Source of the DNA: CBFDBF01 sp050304615
Lineage (GTDB): Bacteria; Pseudomonadota; Gammaproteobacteria; Chromatiales; Chromatiaceae
DNA length: 64,000 nucleotides
Direction: 5' to 3'
Assembly (NCBI GenBank): GCA_050304615.1
Contig: JBNLDW010000012.1
Location: forward strand, 124,001 to 188,000
Of the stretch, positions 37,142 through 46,671 are shown one piece after another. The notes under the pieces are model-generated. The model was given only the letters and a program-made list of their open reading frames with translations. It did no database searches and had not been told where the DNA came from. Numbering within the stretch: the stretch's first letter is position 1; every line of letters starts with the position of its first letter. The position numbers and the translations under genes were made by a program.

Positions 37142-37172
37142 AAAAAACGGAACTTTTCAAGGAAAAGTTCCG
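37142..37172 (-). terminator. Intrinsic terminator after mucD
   Basis: On the - strand a perfect 11-base stem (37172-37162 with 37158-37148, loop of three) is followed by six T residues (37147-37142). It lies about 65 bases beyond the mucD stop and separates the sigma-E operon from lepA. Confidence 0.9.
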
Positions 37173-37235
37173 CTTTATGAATTTATCATTTGATGTTTCT
37201 ATCTATGCCAAGAGATCATACCTTATTTTGGCTTT

Positions 37236-38672
37236 TTATCCATCTTTTGGGATGTCGATGGCCAGAAACCTTGGGCCTATCTTGCGATAGACTAGGACTG
37301 CCACCGTCTTCCCACGCGGTAGGTTGGTTACAATCTTCTCAAATTCACGTACGTCGTTCACCTGGACACTGTTGATCATCTGGATAACATCACCACGCTG
37401 TATGCCAGCGTCATGCGCAGCCCCTGGCTTAAGGTCAGTCACCATCACCCCACTGCCGCGTATCTCTAGTTGTTCCTTCTGCTCATTGGTGAGGTCCCTA
37501 ACTTTTAGACCCAGCAGTTTAACCGATTTATTGGCCGCTCCCCCTCCAGATGAACTTGCTGCTAGTTCATCCTCTCCGGGGAGTTCGCCTATGTTCACCT
37601 TAATATGCTTCTCTTTACCCTTGCGCAAGATCAGAAGGTCTGCCCCGCCCTTAATTGCACTGGCGCCAACCAGTGGAGGCAGTTGGGATGAGTCGTGTAA
37701 CTCCTCGCCATTGTAGCTGAGGATAATATCACCGGTCTTGATTCCGGCCTTTTCAGCCGGACTGTCAGGTAACACATTAGCCACCAGCGCCCCTTTTGGA
37801 TGTTGCATACCGAAGGAGTTTGCCAGCTCCCTGGTAACATCCTGAATCACAACACCAAGCCATCCCCGGGTTACATGACCATCTTTCTTAAGCTGGTCGG
37901 CAACCCGCATCGCGACCTCAATTGGGATAGAGAAGGAGAGCCCCATAAAGCCACCTGTACGGCTGTAGATTTGCGAGTTTACCCCAACCACTTCGCCATC
38001 CAGATTAAACAATGGACCGCCAGAGTTACCAGGATTGATCGCTACGTCGGTCTGAATAAAGGGAACATAATTCTCCCGCGGAAGACTACGCCCCTTGGCA
38101 CTAACGATACCGGCGGTGACAGAGTGATCGAAGCCAAACGGGGAGCCGATAGCCAGCACCCACTCACCTACTTTAAGATCCTTTGATTTACCAGTCTTGA
38201 CGATAGGCAGTCCCTTAGCCTCTATCTTCAGCAGAGCGGTATCACTGGCTTTGTCTGAACCGATTACCTCTGCCTCAAACTCTCGTCGATCACTTAACCG
38301 GACAATGATCTCATCGGCCCCATCCACTACGTGGTGATTGGTTAAGATGTAACCATCGCTGGAGATAATGAAACCAGAGCCAAGTGAGGTGGCATTAAAC
38401 GGCTGACCACCCCCCGGCACATCTTCAAAGAAGTGCCGGAACAAATCATTTAATGGACTATCGTCTGGCATATCAGGAAGCTTGAAATCACGTCTAAAAT
38501 CGCGCCGTGTGGAGACTTTTTGTTTAGTACTTACATTGACAACGGCTGGCCCATACGCCTCTACCATGCCGGTAAAATCAGGGAGTTCTGCCGCTTCTAC
38601 TATGGCTGTTGCATTCAACAGTAGCATCAATACTAAAGCTGACCGCCATTTGGCCTGTAAGAAAATATTCAT
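37236..38672 (-). CDS. mucD: DegP/MucD family periplasmic serine protease
   Basis: A periplasmic HtrA protease of 478 residues. A signal peptide (residues 1-27, ending VEAAELP) precedes the trypsin-like domain with His in NHHVVDGAD, Asp in DKASDTALL and Ser in NPGNSGGPL, then two PDZ domains (GWLGVVIQDV and RGSGVMVTDL). It degrades misfolded envelope proteins and damps the AlgU response. It is last in algU-rseA-rseB-rseC-mucD, the MucD position. GGAG lies upstream of the ATG. Confidence 0.96.
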   Translation of the reverse strand: MNIFLQAKWRSALVLMLLLNATAIVEAAELPDFTGMVEAYGPAVVNVSTKQKVSTRRDFRRDFKLPDMPDDSPLNDLFRHFFEDVPGGGQPFNATSLGSGFIISSDGYILTNHHVVDGADEIIVRLSDRREFEAEVIGSDKASDTALLKIEAKGLPIVKTGKSKDLKVGEWVLAIGSPFGFDHSVTAGIVSAKGRSLPRENYVPFIQTDVAINPGNSGGPLFNLDGEVVGVNSQIYSRTGGFMGLSFSIPIEVAMRVADQLKKDGHVTRGWLGVVIQDVTRELANSFGMQHPKGALVANVLPDSPAEKAGIKTGDIILSYNGEELHDSSQLPPLVGASAIKGGADLLILRKGKEKHIKVNIGELPGEDELAASSSGGGAANKSVKLLGLKVRDLTNEQKEQLEIRGSGVMVTDLKPGAAHDAGIQRGDVIQMINSVQVNDVREFEKIVTNLPRGKTVAVLVYRKIGPRFLAIDIPKDG

Positions 38673-38722
38673 CTACCACTCCTGCGAAAATATTTAGGGG
38701 ATATTAGCAATTAAAAGCCACT

Positions 38723-39205
38723 CTATTGCGGCGCTTTAACCTCAACGCACGCACTTTGATGTTCATGTCGCAACATCACCACCTGGTAGTGTTCATCCGT
38801 ACTTACCTTGTCGGAAAACCGACGTGCCAACCATAGCCCAAGCATCAGGCCTAATAGACCACCAATGATACTAATTGGTTCCGTGATGGTAAGTCCCAGC
38901 CGTCCAGCGAATACTTCACTCAATATTGCGCCGGCTATCATAGTTATAATTGGTACTATGTAGAAGACAAATGAACTGCGCACCAACACACCATCTTGCA
39001 GACCAACAACTACCATATCACCCTCTTTTGCCTCAATCGAGTTTACCACCCGCACTATAGAGCGACGCCGGCCGAACACTTTAGCTAACACTGCCGTACC
39101 GCAAACTACATTGGCAGAACAGCCGCCACAACTTGATTTGCGCTCTGTCTCAACATCGGCAAACTCTCCGGTACATTTTATGACTACACCGCTCTCTTCA
39201 ATCAC
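38723..39205 (-). CDS. rseC: RseC/MucC family membrane protein
   Basis: A 160-residue inner-membrane protein with an N-terminal cysteine cluster (CGGC, then VVC) and two transmembrane helices (about 79-99 and 108-126). RseC homologues take part in SoxR reduction and modulate sigma-E. The stop-start overlap with rseB is four bases. The gene sits where mucC lies in Pseudomonas. Confidence 0.93.
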   Translation of the reverse strand: MIEESGVVIKCTGEFADVETERKSSCGGCSANVVCGTAVLAKVFGRRRSIVRVVNSIEAKEGDMVVVGLQDGVLVRSSFVFYIVPIITMIAGAILSEVFAGRLGLTITEPISIIGGLLGLMLGLWLARRFSDKVSTDEHYQVVMLRHEHQSACVEVKAPQ

Positions 39206-40197
39206 CTGTCAGCGCCAATATTTTTAATAATTACACCCTTTGCCAGCTCACGTACCGTCCGTTCAGGAACCTCTCCGACCGCCGTTACCTGATACTCATC
39301 CAGACGTCTGCCGTAGACATTGATCGCCCCCATCCTGGATGCGCCGCTAAGTCCATTCTTGTTGGCCATGCGCTCTATATAGACCGAAAACGAAGCTAGA
39401 CCATCAGAAAACAGAAAGTGGTCAACCTTATCGCGCCCTCCAGTCTCTGGGCGCTGGGCATGTACAGTAAGACGAAAGCCAGATGGCAACGTTGGGAAAT
39501 CCCAGGAGAATTCTTGCACTGCGTTATCTTTTGCGTTCAGGCGGCGTGCTGGCGCCTGATTGACCCAGGAGAACTCTCCCCTGTTCATCACATCTCCTTC
39601 ACTGTTGTCTTCCCCTGTTAGGCCGACATCTGTACCAACATGCAACTGCGTAAACATTATTTGGGAGACTGTATCCCCGGCATCATCCAATACTTCAGAC
39701 TTTAGCGGCAGGCCATGCTCAGCATCGAGAAACAGACGATGTCCATAGCGATAGTTATCCAACGGCATAATAAGCACTACATTTGCCTGCCTGCCGGCAA
39801 CCCGTTGATCGCTCAATATTCTCAGTTGATAAAGTTGGGTAAGCTCTTCTGAATTCAGCGGTAGATCATCATCCCCATTGCGTAGCTTAGCTGCTACCAG
39901 GCGGCTGTCGGGGATGATATAAACGACCGAGTGGTTATCCCGCACCACTTCCCTCTCCACCCCGTTTAGTGATGTAAGTCGCTCTTGCTCACGTCCACCA
40001 TTCGCCGTATGAACCAGACGCATGGCCTCCATATGATCATCATTCAGATATACAAAGGTACCTTCATAATTTAGCTGGCGGGAGGCTTGCCACATCTTCT
40101 CCAGTAACCGATAGGCCTCAGGATCAAATTCAATGCCTCCATCAGCAACCGCAGAGAAGACAAACAGAAATGGCAAAAAACGCAAATAACGAAGCAT
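39202..40197 (-). CDS. rseB: Sigma-E regulator RseB/MucB
   Basis: A periplasmic protein of 331 residues that binds RseA and shields it from proteolysis until lipoprotein or LPS signals arrive. It has a signal peptide (about 1-18), the LolA-like domain with YEGTFVYLNDDHMEAMRLVH, and a C-terminal domain with the GASRMGAINVYGR strand. It lies between rseA and rseC. Confidence 0.94.
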   Translation of the reverse strand: MLRYLRFLPFLFVFSAVADGGIEFDPEAYRLLEKMWQASRQLNYEGTFVYLNDDHMEAMRLVHTANGGREQERLTSLNGVEREVVRDNHSVVYIIPDSRLVAAKLRNGDDDLPLNSEELTQLYQLRILSDQRVAGRQANVVLIMPLDNYRYGHRLFLDAEHGLPLKSEVLDDAGDTVSQIMFTQLHVGTDVGLTGEDNSEGDVMNRGEFSWVNQAPARRLNAKDNAVQEFSWDFPTLPSGFRLTVHAQRPETGGRDKVDHFLFSDGLASFSVYIERMANKNGLSGASRMGAINVYGRRLDEYQVTAVGEVPERTVRELAKGVIIKNIGADR

Positions 40198-40203
40198 TCT
40201 TGC

Positions 40204-40773
40204 CTACCGTTCTGTCTCATACTCAACGAAAGTTGAATATGGGACAACACCACCTACTCCTCCGGGAGCAGCGTACTCTCCATGCTCTACCAGATAACCA
40301 TTGAGTCGCGACTGCACAGCTGGCTCAGATAGATTCTTCCAGCGGGCAGCGGGGCGTTGTTCGTAGGTTGAAACAGCGGCCTTGCCACTATCTGCCAACT
40401 GTAACGCCTCACCCGTATCAGTGGTAAGAAAATATGGGGCAGTGATGACAGCTAAAGCAGCAACAGAGGCAGCCAAGCCAGCTCCGGCCATGGCACGGAA
40501 CCAAACAGAGTTTTGCGGTAATAGCGGCCTTCTCTTGGGTATGGAAATAATTGCAGGCTCTTCAGCTATTAGCGCACTAATCCTGGCCGCAGTCTGTGCG
40601 GCATTAACCTGGGGCGTCTCGCCCTTCATCACATCTCCAATAAGGTGATAACGGCTCCACTGCTGTCGCAGCTCTTGATCCTGTTGTAACTGACGCAGTG
40701 TCTGCTGCGCCTCTTGCGTGGAAAGCTCATCGTCCATTAGCGCCGATACTTGTTCTCTGCTCTGGTCGTTCAT
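40204..40773 (-). CDS. rseA: Anti-sigma-E factor RseA/MucA
   Basis: A 189-residue single-pass inner-membrane protein. The N-terminal cytosolic domain starts with the characteristic REQVSALMDDELS and binds the sigma factor. A transmembrane helix lies near residues 95-114 (AMAGAGLAASVAALAVITAP), and the periplasmic tail is the target of regulated proteolysis. It ends EYETER; E. coli-type DegS cleavage would be triggered elsewhere in the tail. Confidence 0.93.
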   Translation of the reverse strand: MNDQSREQVSALMDDELSTQEAQQTLRQLQQDQELRQQWSRYHLIGDVMKGETPQVNAAQTAARISALIAEEPAIISIPKRRPLLPQNSVWFRAMAGAGLAASVAALAVITAPYFLTTDTGEALQLADSGKAAVSTYEQRPAARWKNLSEPAVQSRLNGYLVEHGEYAAPGGVGGVVPYSTFVEYETER

Positions 40774-40815
40774 ATTGACACCTGATAGTTAACAATAACC
40801 ATTTCAGTTTCCACT

Positions 40816-41394
40816 TCAGGGCTCCAGAAGTGGGGCAAGTTTTACATCTATAGCCGCTCGCGCCCGAAATATCCGGGAACGTACCGTACCTACTGGGCAT
40901 GACATGCTGCTGGCTATCTCATCATAGCTCATACCTTCTAATTCACGCAGGGTGATGGCTGTACGCAGGTCATCTGGCAGCTCATCAATAGCTCGATGCA
41001 CCGTATCTGCAATCTCATCCTGTAGCATGCTGTTTTCCGGGGTCCTGTTCTCTTGCAGTCGTACCCCAATATCCATCTGTTCTACGGTCTCCGCCTCAAG
41101 ATCTGAACCAGGCGGGCGCCGTCCCTGTGCTACCAGGAAATTTTTAGCTGTATTGATCGCAATTCGGTAGAGCCATGTGTAAAAGGCACTATCCCCACGA
41201 AAGTTGGGAAGTGCCCGGTAGGCCTTGATAAAAGCTTCCTGTGTCACATCTTGCGTCTCACTGGAATCACGGATATAGCGTGAGACCAAGTTGGCCACTT
41301 TATGCTGATATTTCAATACCAGCAGGTCGAAGGCCTTTTTGTCCCCGCGCTGCACCCGTTCTACCAACTCTTGATCTACCTGCCGCTCGCCCAT
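40816..41394 (-). CDS. rpoE: Extracytoplasmic sigma factor RpoE/AlgU
   Basis: An ECF sigma factor of 192 residues controlling envelope stress genes. Region 2 (QEAFIKAYRALPNFRGDSAFYTWLYRIA) and region 4 (ELEGMSYDEIASSM, VGTVRSRIFRARAAI) are almost those of E. coli RpoE. It heads the operon rpoE-rseA-rseB-rseC-mucD and is divergent from nadB, as in Pseudomonas (algU). A sigma-E type promoter lies 50 bases upstream, implying autoregulation. Confidence 0.97.
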   Translation of the reverse strand: MGERQVDQELVERVQRGDKKAFDLLVLKYQHKVANLVSRYIRDSSETQDVTQEAFIKAYRALPNFRGDSAFYTWLYRIAINTAKNFLVAQGRRPPGSDLEAETVEQMDIGVRLQENRTPENSMLQDEIADTVHRAIDELPDDLRTAITLRELEGMSYDEIASSMSCPVGTVRSRIFRARAAIDVKLAPLLEP

Positions 41395-41442
41395 ATGAGC
41401 CCTCTCATCACACGCGGCAAGCGCGTTTCTGTATTCATCTTA

Positions 41443-41469
41443 ATTGACACCTTGCTGATAAAAAAGTTC
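41443..41469 (-). promoter_or_regulatory. Sigma-E (AlgU) type autoregulatory promoter
   Basis: On the - strand GAACTT (41469-41464) is followed by 16 bases and TCAAT (41447-41443). This fits the AlgU/RpoE consensus GAACTT-N16-TCxxA/T closely. The expected start of transcription is near 41436, about 40 bases before the rpoE ATG. Confidence 0.7.
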
Positions 41470-41550
41470 TTGCTGCTGCTTATATTAGCGTTTAGATTTA
41501 ACCGATTATGGACGCTGCCGCGCCTTGCAGCAAATAGTGGGCACTACATT

Positions 41551-43164
41551 ATGCAACAAATCACCCATTCACATGATGTTTTAATAATAGGCAGCGGTGC
41601 CGCTGGACTTAGTCTTGCCCTCAGACTGCCGCAGAACATCGCTGTTGCCGTTGTCACAAAACTCAACCTCTCTGAAGGTAATACTCACTATGCCCAGGGG
41701 GGTATCTCGGCGGTACTTGGCGAGGGTGACTCTTTCGAATCCCATATTGAGGACACCCTGAATGCCGGGGCCGGACTCTGCGATGAAGATATAGTCAGGC
41801 TGGTGGTGGAAAAGGGTCCGGGGAGTATCGAATGGCTATTGCAGCAGGGAATGGAGTTCACTAGACGACGCTCATCGAGTGAGGAGTATCACCTCACCCA
41901 GGAGGGAGGCCACTCACACCGCCGAGTTATCCACACTGCCGATGCCACCGGACAGGAACTAGAAGATACCCTGGAAAATAGGGTGCAGGCACTCCCCCAT
42001 ATAGAGCTATTCGAGAATCATATCGCCATCGATCTGATTACCGGCCATAAGGCTGGGCTCAAAGAGAATCGCTGCCTTGGCGCTTACGTTCTCAATCGTG
42101 ACAGTGACCACGTTGAGACATTTAGGGCCCGTTTCGTGATCCTGGCGACCGGTGGTGCCAGCAAGGTCTATCTCTACACCTCCAATCCAGACGTCTCTAC
42201 CGGAGATGGAATAGCCATGGGGTGGCGTGCCGGCTGCCGGGCAGCAAATATGGAGTTCATTCAGTTTCACCCAACCTGCCTCTATCATCCCCATGCCAAA
42301 TCATTTCTAATCAGTGAGGCACTGCGGGGCGAGGGAGCCAAGCTGCTGCTGCCTGATGGCACCCGCTTTATGCCGGACTATGACCAGCGGGCTGAGCTTG
42401 CCCCGCGCGATATAGTTGCACGTGCCATTGACCACAATATGAAGCGTCTGGGTATCGATTGTGTCTACCTTGATATAAGCCATAAGCCGAAGAGCTTTAT
42501 CCAGGAGCACTTCCCCACCATCTATGCCACCTGTCTCGATTTTGGGATAGATATCTCCAAGGAGCCAATTCCGGTAGTTCCAGCCGCTCACTATACCTGT
42601 GGGGGGCTGATTACCGACCACAATGCCCGCACTGACGTAGCGGGACTCTATGCTATCGGTGAAACCGCCTACACCGGTCTGCATGGTGCCAACCGCATGG
42701 CCAGCAACTCCCTGTTGGAGTGTCTAGTATTCAGCCAGATGGCAGCTATAGACATTACCCAGCAGCTGGATAGCGCCCCTACCCCTCCAGAGCTGCCACT
42801 CTGGGATGAAAGCCGCGTAACCAATTCGGATGAGGAGGTGGTGGTATCGCATAACTGGGATGAGCTGCGTCATTTCATGTGGGACTATGTTGGTATTGTA
42901 CGTAGTAACAAACGTCTGGAGAGGGCAAAACGCAGGGTCAATCTACTGCGCCAGGAGATCGAGGAGTACTACGGTCATTTCCGGGTAAACAACGACCTGT
43001 TAGAGCTACGTAATCTGGTCGATGTGGCTGACCTAATCATCCGCTGTGCCCTGCGACGGCGAGAGAGTCGGGGACTGCACTACACCATAGATTTCCCCAA
43101 TAGGGACGATGATGGGCAGTCTAACCCAACCATATTAATCCCCAACGACTATACCCCTGATTAG
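41551..43164 (+). CDS. nadB: L-aspartate oxidase
   Basis: An FAD enzyme that oxidises aspartate to iminoaspartate, the first step of NAD synthesis. It has 537 residues (E. coli 540). The N-terminal FAD motif VLIIGSGAAGLSLAL, HYAQGGISAV, HRRVIHTADATG, FIQFHPTCLYHP and ANRMASNSLLE are all present. The frame remains open upstream to 41302 over the rpoE gene, but homology starts at MQQITHSHDVLIIG, so ATG 41551 is used. It converges on ygfX with six bases between. Confidence 0.97.
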   Translation: MQQITHSHDVLIIGSGAAGLSLALRLPQNIAVAVVTKLNLSEGNTHYAQGGISAVLGEGDSFESHIEDTLNAGAGLCDEDIVRLVVEKGPGSIEWLLQQGMEFTRRRSSSEEYHLTQEGGHSHRRVIHTADATGQELEDTLENRVQALPHIELFENHIAIDLITGHKAGLKENRCLGAYVLNRDSDHVETFRARFVILATGGASKVYLYTSNPDVSTGDGIAMGWRAGCRAANMEFIQFHPTCLYHPHAKSFLISEALRGEGAKLLLPDGTRFMPDYDQRAELAPRDIVARAIDHNMKRLGIDCVYLDISHKPKSFIQEHFPTIYATCLDFGIDISKEPIPVVPAAHYTCGGLITDHNARTDVAGLYAIGETAYTGLHGANRMASNSLLECLVFSQMAAIDITQQLDSAPTPPELPLWDESRVTNSDEEVVVSHNWDELRHFMWDYVGIVRSNKRLERAKRRVNLLRQEIEEYYGHFRVNNDLLELRNLVDVADLIIRCALRRRESRGLHYTIDFPNRDDDGQSNPTILIPNDYTPD

Positions 43165-43170
43165 CAGGCC

Positions 43171-43605
43171 CTACTGCATCCACTGCAACCGCGCCCGCAA
43201 CTGCCGGAACAGATCTGTGCCAACCGCCTGCTCTGTTAGGATCAGACGACGGCTGGCACCTGCAGAGAGTCGGAAGTTTAAGACGACCAGATATCTATGT
43301 AGATAGCTGGAACCGTGCAGAGTAGCTGCATAGTGCTCCCCTCGTTGATCGATAATCGTCCAACCATTTGGTTCACTCCACTCGACAGCAGCAACTGCCA
43401 GCCAACCCCAACCCATTAGGTCACGCGCGCCGTAATAAAGCAGGCTGGAGATAACAGCAACTGCCAACAGAAGCTGCATGGCCAGTCCCAGAGGCAGCAG
43501 CGGCAACAGAGCGAGCGCCGTAGCATGAGATAGCAGTAGTAGCAGTGCCAGTGGCCAGGAGAATCCTGGGTAGACAATTAGTTTTTCTCTACTCCCCTTC
43601 GGCAT
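43171..43605 (-). CDS. YgfX-like membrane protein
   Basis: A 144-residue protein with two close transmembrane helices (about 15-33 and 38-56) and a soluble tail with WSEPNGWTIIDQRGE and LNFRLSAG. This matches the YgfX (CptA) group, which in E. coli is described as the toxin-like partner of SdhE (YgfY). No sdhE is next to it here. ATG 43605 overlaps the darP stop by 17 bases; longer starts would lie fully within darP. Confidence 0.75.
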   Translation of the reverse strand: MPKGSREKLIVYPGFSWPLALLLLLSHATALALLPLLPLGLAMQLLLAVAVISSLLYYGARDLMGWGWLAVAAVEWSEPNGWTIIDQRGEHYAATLHGSSYLHRYLVVLNFRLSAGASRRLILTEQAVGTDLFRQLRARLQWMQ

Positions 43606-44107
43606 GCTCTGACAGCTCCCTGAGATAACGAAACAACTTCCGTGCGGCCGCTGGTGGGGCCGACTCATGTTGCTCTTTGTTCGCGGTCCTGATCGTCTGG
43701 CGCAGCTGTTGTCGGTCGGCCTCAGGGTAGAGTTCCAGCAGTTCGGCTAAAGCTGTATCACCCTCTTGCAAGAGCCGGTCACGCCACCGTTCAAGCTGGT
43801 GAAACTGCTGTTTTGCTATCAGATCATGGTTGTCCAACCGATCCAAGAGTTGTCGAATAGCCTCGCTATCTGCGCTGCGCAATAGCTTGCCCACGCGCCT
43901 GATATGACGACGCATAGCACCATGCCCCTTGATCCGTCGAGACTCTTCCAGGGCTTCCAGCAGGGCGGGAGTGAGCGGGAAGGCGGCCAACTGCGCTGCA
44001 CTCATATTGATCAGCCGCTCTCCTACCAGCTGCAGCTCCAGCATGTCACGTTTTAGCTGGCTTTTGCTGACGACCTCCAGCTCAATATTTTCCGACTCAT
44101 CGGTCAT
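43589..44107 (-). CDS. darP: Ribosome-associated protein DarP (YjgA)
   Basis: A 172-residue DUF615 protein that helps late 50S assembly. The start ENIELEVVSKSQLKRDMLELQ is family-typical, as are LIKGHGAMRRHIRRVGKLLR-like residues (RIKGHGAMRRH) and the C-terminal KLFRYLREL. It is cytosolic and helical. Confidence 0.94.
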   Translation of the reverse strand: MTDESENIELEVVSKSQLKRDMLELQLVGERLINMSAAQLAAFPLTPALLEALEESRRIKGHGAMRRHIRRVGKLLRSADSEAIRQLLDRLDNHDLIAKQQFHQLERWRDRLLQEGDTALAELLELYPEADRQQLRQTIRTANKEQHESAPPAAARKLFRYLRELSEHAEGE

Positions 44108-44176
44108 TTGTTTCTACCATCCTCTAATACTGTGTACCGAATGTTATATCCCCCCAGGGGTATCACCTCTTTGCTG

Positions 44177-45937
44177 TTATCCATCAAGTCCTTGTTTATC
44201 TTCTCCCCCCAGTTGCTCTATGACAAGCTGCAAAGAGCACCTGCCACGGTATTCATTTATATCCAGCCGAAAGACTGCATCAATCACCTCATGCAGTCTT
44301 GGCACTCCTCTCTCCACCTGATTGAAGGCTATGGCATCTATAGAGATGGCGCCACCCTCTGGCCGCAACTCCAGCTTGAGATGCCGCTCGCCGACGATGC
44401 GGTTATTAGTGATATAAAACCTGCCATCAAAAAGGGGCTCTGGGAAGCCCTGTCCCCAGGGGCCGCCTGAGCGGAGTTGCTGCGCCAGCTCCATACAAAA
44501 ATCTGCCTCTTCCAAGGTACCATCAGAGTAGATAACTCCGCGCAGCTCATCTGCACTGAGATGGCGTCGTACTTCTTGCTCAAAGGCCTTGCGAAATGGC
44601 TCAAAATCGGACTCTTTCAGACTCAACCCTGCGGCCATGGCATGACCACCAAATCTGCTAAGGATTCTGGGATGTCGGGTGGCCACTGCATCCAGCAGAT
44701 CACGGATATGTAGCCCTGGGATCGAGCGGGCCGACCCCTTGATCATCCCGTTACCCTCTGGTGCAAAGGCTATGACCGGGCGGTGAAAGCGTTCGCGCAG
44801 ACGGGCCGCGAGGATTCCAATCACCCCCTGGTGCCACTCTTTACGATATATACAGAGGCCATAATCCCGTACCCCACCATGCCCCGGGAACAACCCCTTG
44901 AGCGCTACCAGCGCCTGTTGCTGCATCTTCCCCTCGATCTGTCGCCGTTCCTGGTTCAGGCTGTCCAACTGCGCTACCGCCTGCCGCGCCAACTGCTGAT
45001 CCTCCTGCAGCAGGCACTCTATCCCCTGAGAGATATCATCCAGACGTCCGGCGGCATTGAGACGGGGGGCGACGGCAAACCCCAGATCAGCCGCAACAAC
45101 CCTACCCTGCTCTCGCTTGGCCACCTCAAGCAGGGCGGTTATGCCTGGACGACAGCGGCCACTGCGTATGCGTTGCAGCCCCTGATGAACCAATATCCGG
45201 TTTACCCGATCAAGGGGCACCACATCAGCCACGGTTCCTAATGCCACCAGATCGAGCAACTCCGCCAGGTTGGGTTCAGCTATACCTCTGTCTGTAAACC
45301 AGCCCTGTTGTCGCAGCCTGCCCCTCAGGGCGGCCATAACATAGAAGATCACACCTACACCGGCCAGATTTGCCCCCGGAAAGGAGTCATCGTGTAGATG
45401 CGGATTGACTATCACATTCGCCGCTGGGAGCTCCGTCCCTGGCAGATGGTGGTCGGTGATCAACAGCGCGACCCCAGCCTCTTTGGTCAACTTGGCCCCT
45501 TCTATGCTGGATATGCCGTTATCTACGGTAATCAATAGATCAGGGCGCTGCCGCAGAGCGGTGGCTACAATCTCTGGGGTTAGACCGTAGCCATATTCAA
45601 ACCGATTCGGGACCAGATAGCTGACACTGCGTGCACCCATAGCACGGAGCGCTAACACAGCTAGGGCGCAACTAGTGGCCCCATCGGCATCGAAATCACC
45701 AATGATTACTATCCGTCCATCCTGCTGGAGAATTGCATGCAGCAGTTGTGCTGCATCCTCCGTGGCCGTCAGTTCTGACGGCGACGGCAGATGCTCAAGC
45801 CCCAAATTCAGTTCAGAAGCAGACTTCACACCACGCATAGCATAGGCATTCCGCAGTAACGGATGTAGCTCTGGTGGTAGATCAATCGACCCTGATGGCA
45901 GGCTACGGCGCACTATCTTCTTGCTGTTGTTATGCAC
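44177..45937 (-). CDS. recJ: Single-stranded-DNA exonuclease RecJ
   Basis: A 5'-3' exonuclease on single-stranded DNA for recombination and mismatch repair. The DHH-family motifs GDFDADGATS and TDHHLPG are clear, and the DHHA1 part has GGHAMAAGLSL. GTG at 45937, with GAAGG nine bases ahead, gives 586 residues (E. coli 577). An earlier frame extension to 46024 would run into the divergent gene and lacks family similarity. Confidence 0.95.
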   Translation of the reverse strand: MHNNSKKIVRRSLPSGSIDLPPELHPLLRNAYAMRGVKSASELNLGLEHLPSPSELTATEDAAQLLHAILQQDGRIVIIGDFDADGATSCALAVLALRAMGARSVSYLVPNRFEYGYGLTPEIVATALRQRPDLLITVDNGISSIEGAKLTKEAGVALLITDHHLPGTELPAANVIVNPHLHDDSFPGANLAGVGVIFYVMAALRGRLRQQGWFTDRGIAEPNLAELLDLVALGTVADVVPLDRVNRILVHQGLQRIRSGRCRPGITALLEVAKREQGRVVAADLGFAVAPRLNAAGRLDDISQGIECLLQEDQQLARQAVAQLDSLNQERRQIEGKMQQQALVALKGLFPGHGGVRDYGLCIYRKEWHQGVIGILAARLRERFHRPVIAFAPEGNGMIKGSARSIPGLHIRDLLDAVATRHPRILSRFGGHAMAAGLSLKESDFEPFRKAFEQEVRRHLSADELRGVIYSDGTLEEADFCMELAQQLRSGGPWGQGFPEPLFDGRFYITNNRIVGERHLKLELRPEGGAISIDAIAFNQVERGVPRLHEVIDAVFRLDINEYRGRCSLQLVIEQLGGEDKQGLDG

Positions 45938-45981
45938 TGCGATAGACCTTCGTTGGCTGGTCGTTGATAATAGGAGGTACC

Positions 45982-46668
45982 ATGCATCCCATTGTACACT
46001 GGACTCCATCGAATGAATCGCCAAGTCTGCAAGCAGACTCTATACATATCTGGAGGATTGATCTGGGGCAGCCAGCAGACAGTCTTACACGACTACTCTC
46101 CACAGATGAGACAGAGAAAGCGCAACGGTTGATCAACCAGACGCTACGCCAACGCTATACCGTGGCACGTGCCGGTATGCGTCACATCCTTGGCTGCTAT
46201 CTAGGTATCCCTGGTGAAAAACTTCAGTTTGGCTATGGTACAGAGGGTAAACCCACCCTGCAAAACGGTGGATCTAGTATCCAATTCAACTTGAGTCACT
46301 GCGGCGAAATGGCGCTGCTGGCGCTCTCCACAAGCACTATTGGGATTGATCTGGAGAAGTTACAACAACGACCAAACCTCATGCATATAGCACAGCGGCT
46401 GTTCCCACAGACGGTACAGCAAGAGTTGGCCTGGCTGCATGGGGAGGATCTTACTCAAGAATTTTTCCACCACTGGACCGCCCTGGAATCATGTGCCAAA
46501 TGTCATGGAGTGGGGATCTTTGGACATAGTGTGGATAGGGGCAACTGCCACACTAGGCATTTCACGCCGGAACCCGGATGGGTCGCCTGCGTTGCCACAG
46601 AATCACCGCTGCCAACAACGGACAGTTGGATGAGTTATCAACTAAATTTCCCTGTTCTGATAAAATAG
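45982..46668 (+). CDS. Sfp-type 4'-phosphopantetheinyl transferase
   Basis: A 228-residue PPTase that would activate carrier proteins by moving phosphopantetheine from CoA. The Mg-binding GIDLE (Asp123, Glu125) and FNLSHC are present. The second motif reads WTALESCAK (165-173): the usual lysine of WxxKExxxK is Leu168. AGGAGGT (45972-45978) stands close before ATG 45982. It is divergent from recJ and followed four bases later by uppP. Since no acpS is next to pdxJ, it may serve AcpP itself, as PcpS does in Pseudomonas aeruginosa; that is inference. Confidence 0.88.
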   Translation: MHPIVHWTPSNESPSLQADSIHIWRIDLGQPADSLTRLLSTDETEKAQRLINQTLRQRYTVARAGMRHILGCYLGIPGEKLQFGYGTEGKPTLQNGGSSIQFNLSHCGEMALLALSTSTIGIDLEKLQQRPNLMHIAQRLFPQTVQQELAWLHGEDLTQEFFHHWTALESCAKCHGVGIFGHSVDRGNCHTRHFTPEPGWVACVATESPLPTTDSWMSYQLNFPVLIK

Positions 46669-46671
46669 GGC

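Noticed and set aside
41302..41550. Longer N-terminus for nadB
   Set aside because: It overlaps rpoE and its promoter and is unlike NadB; homology begins at the ATG at 41551.
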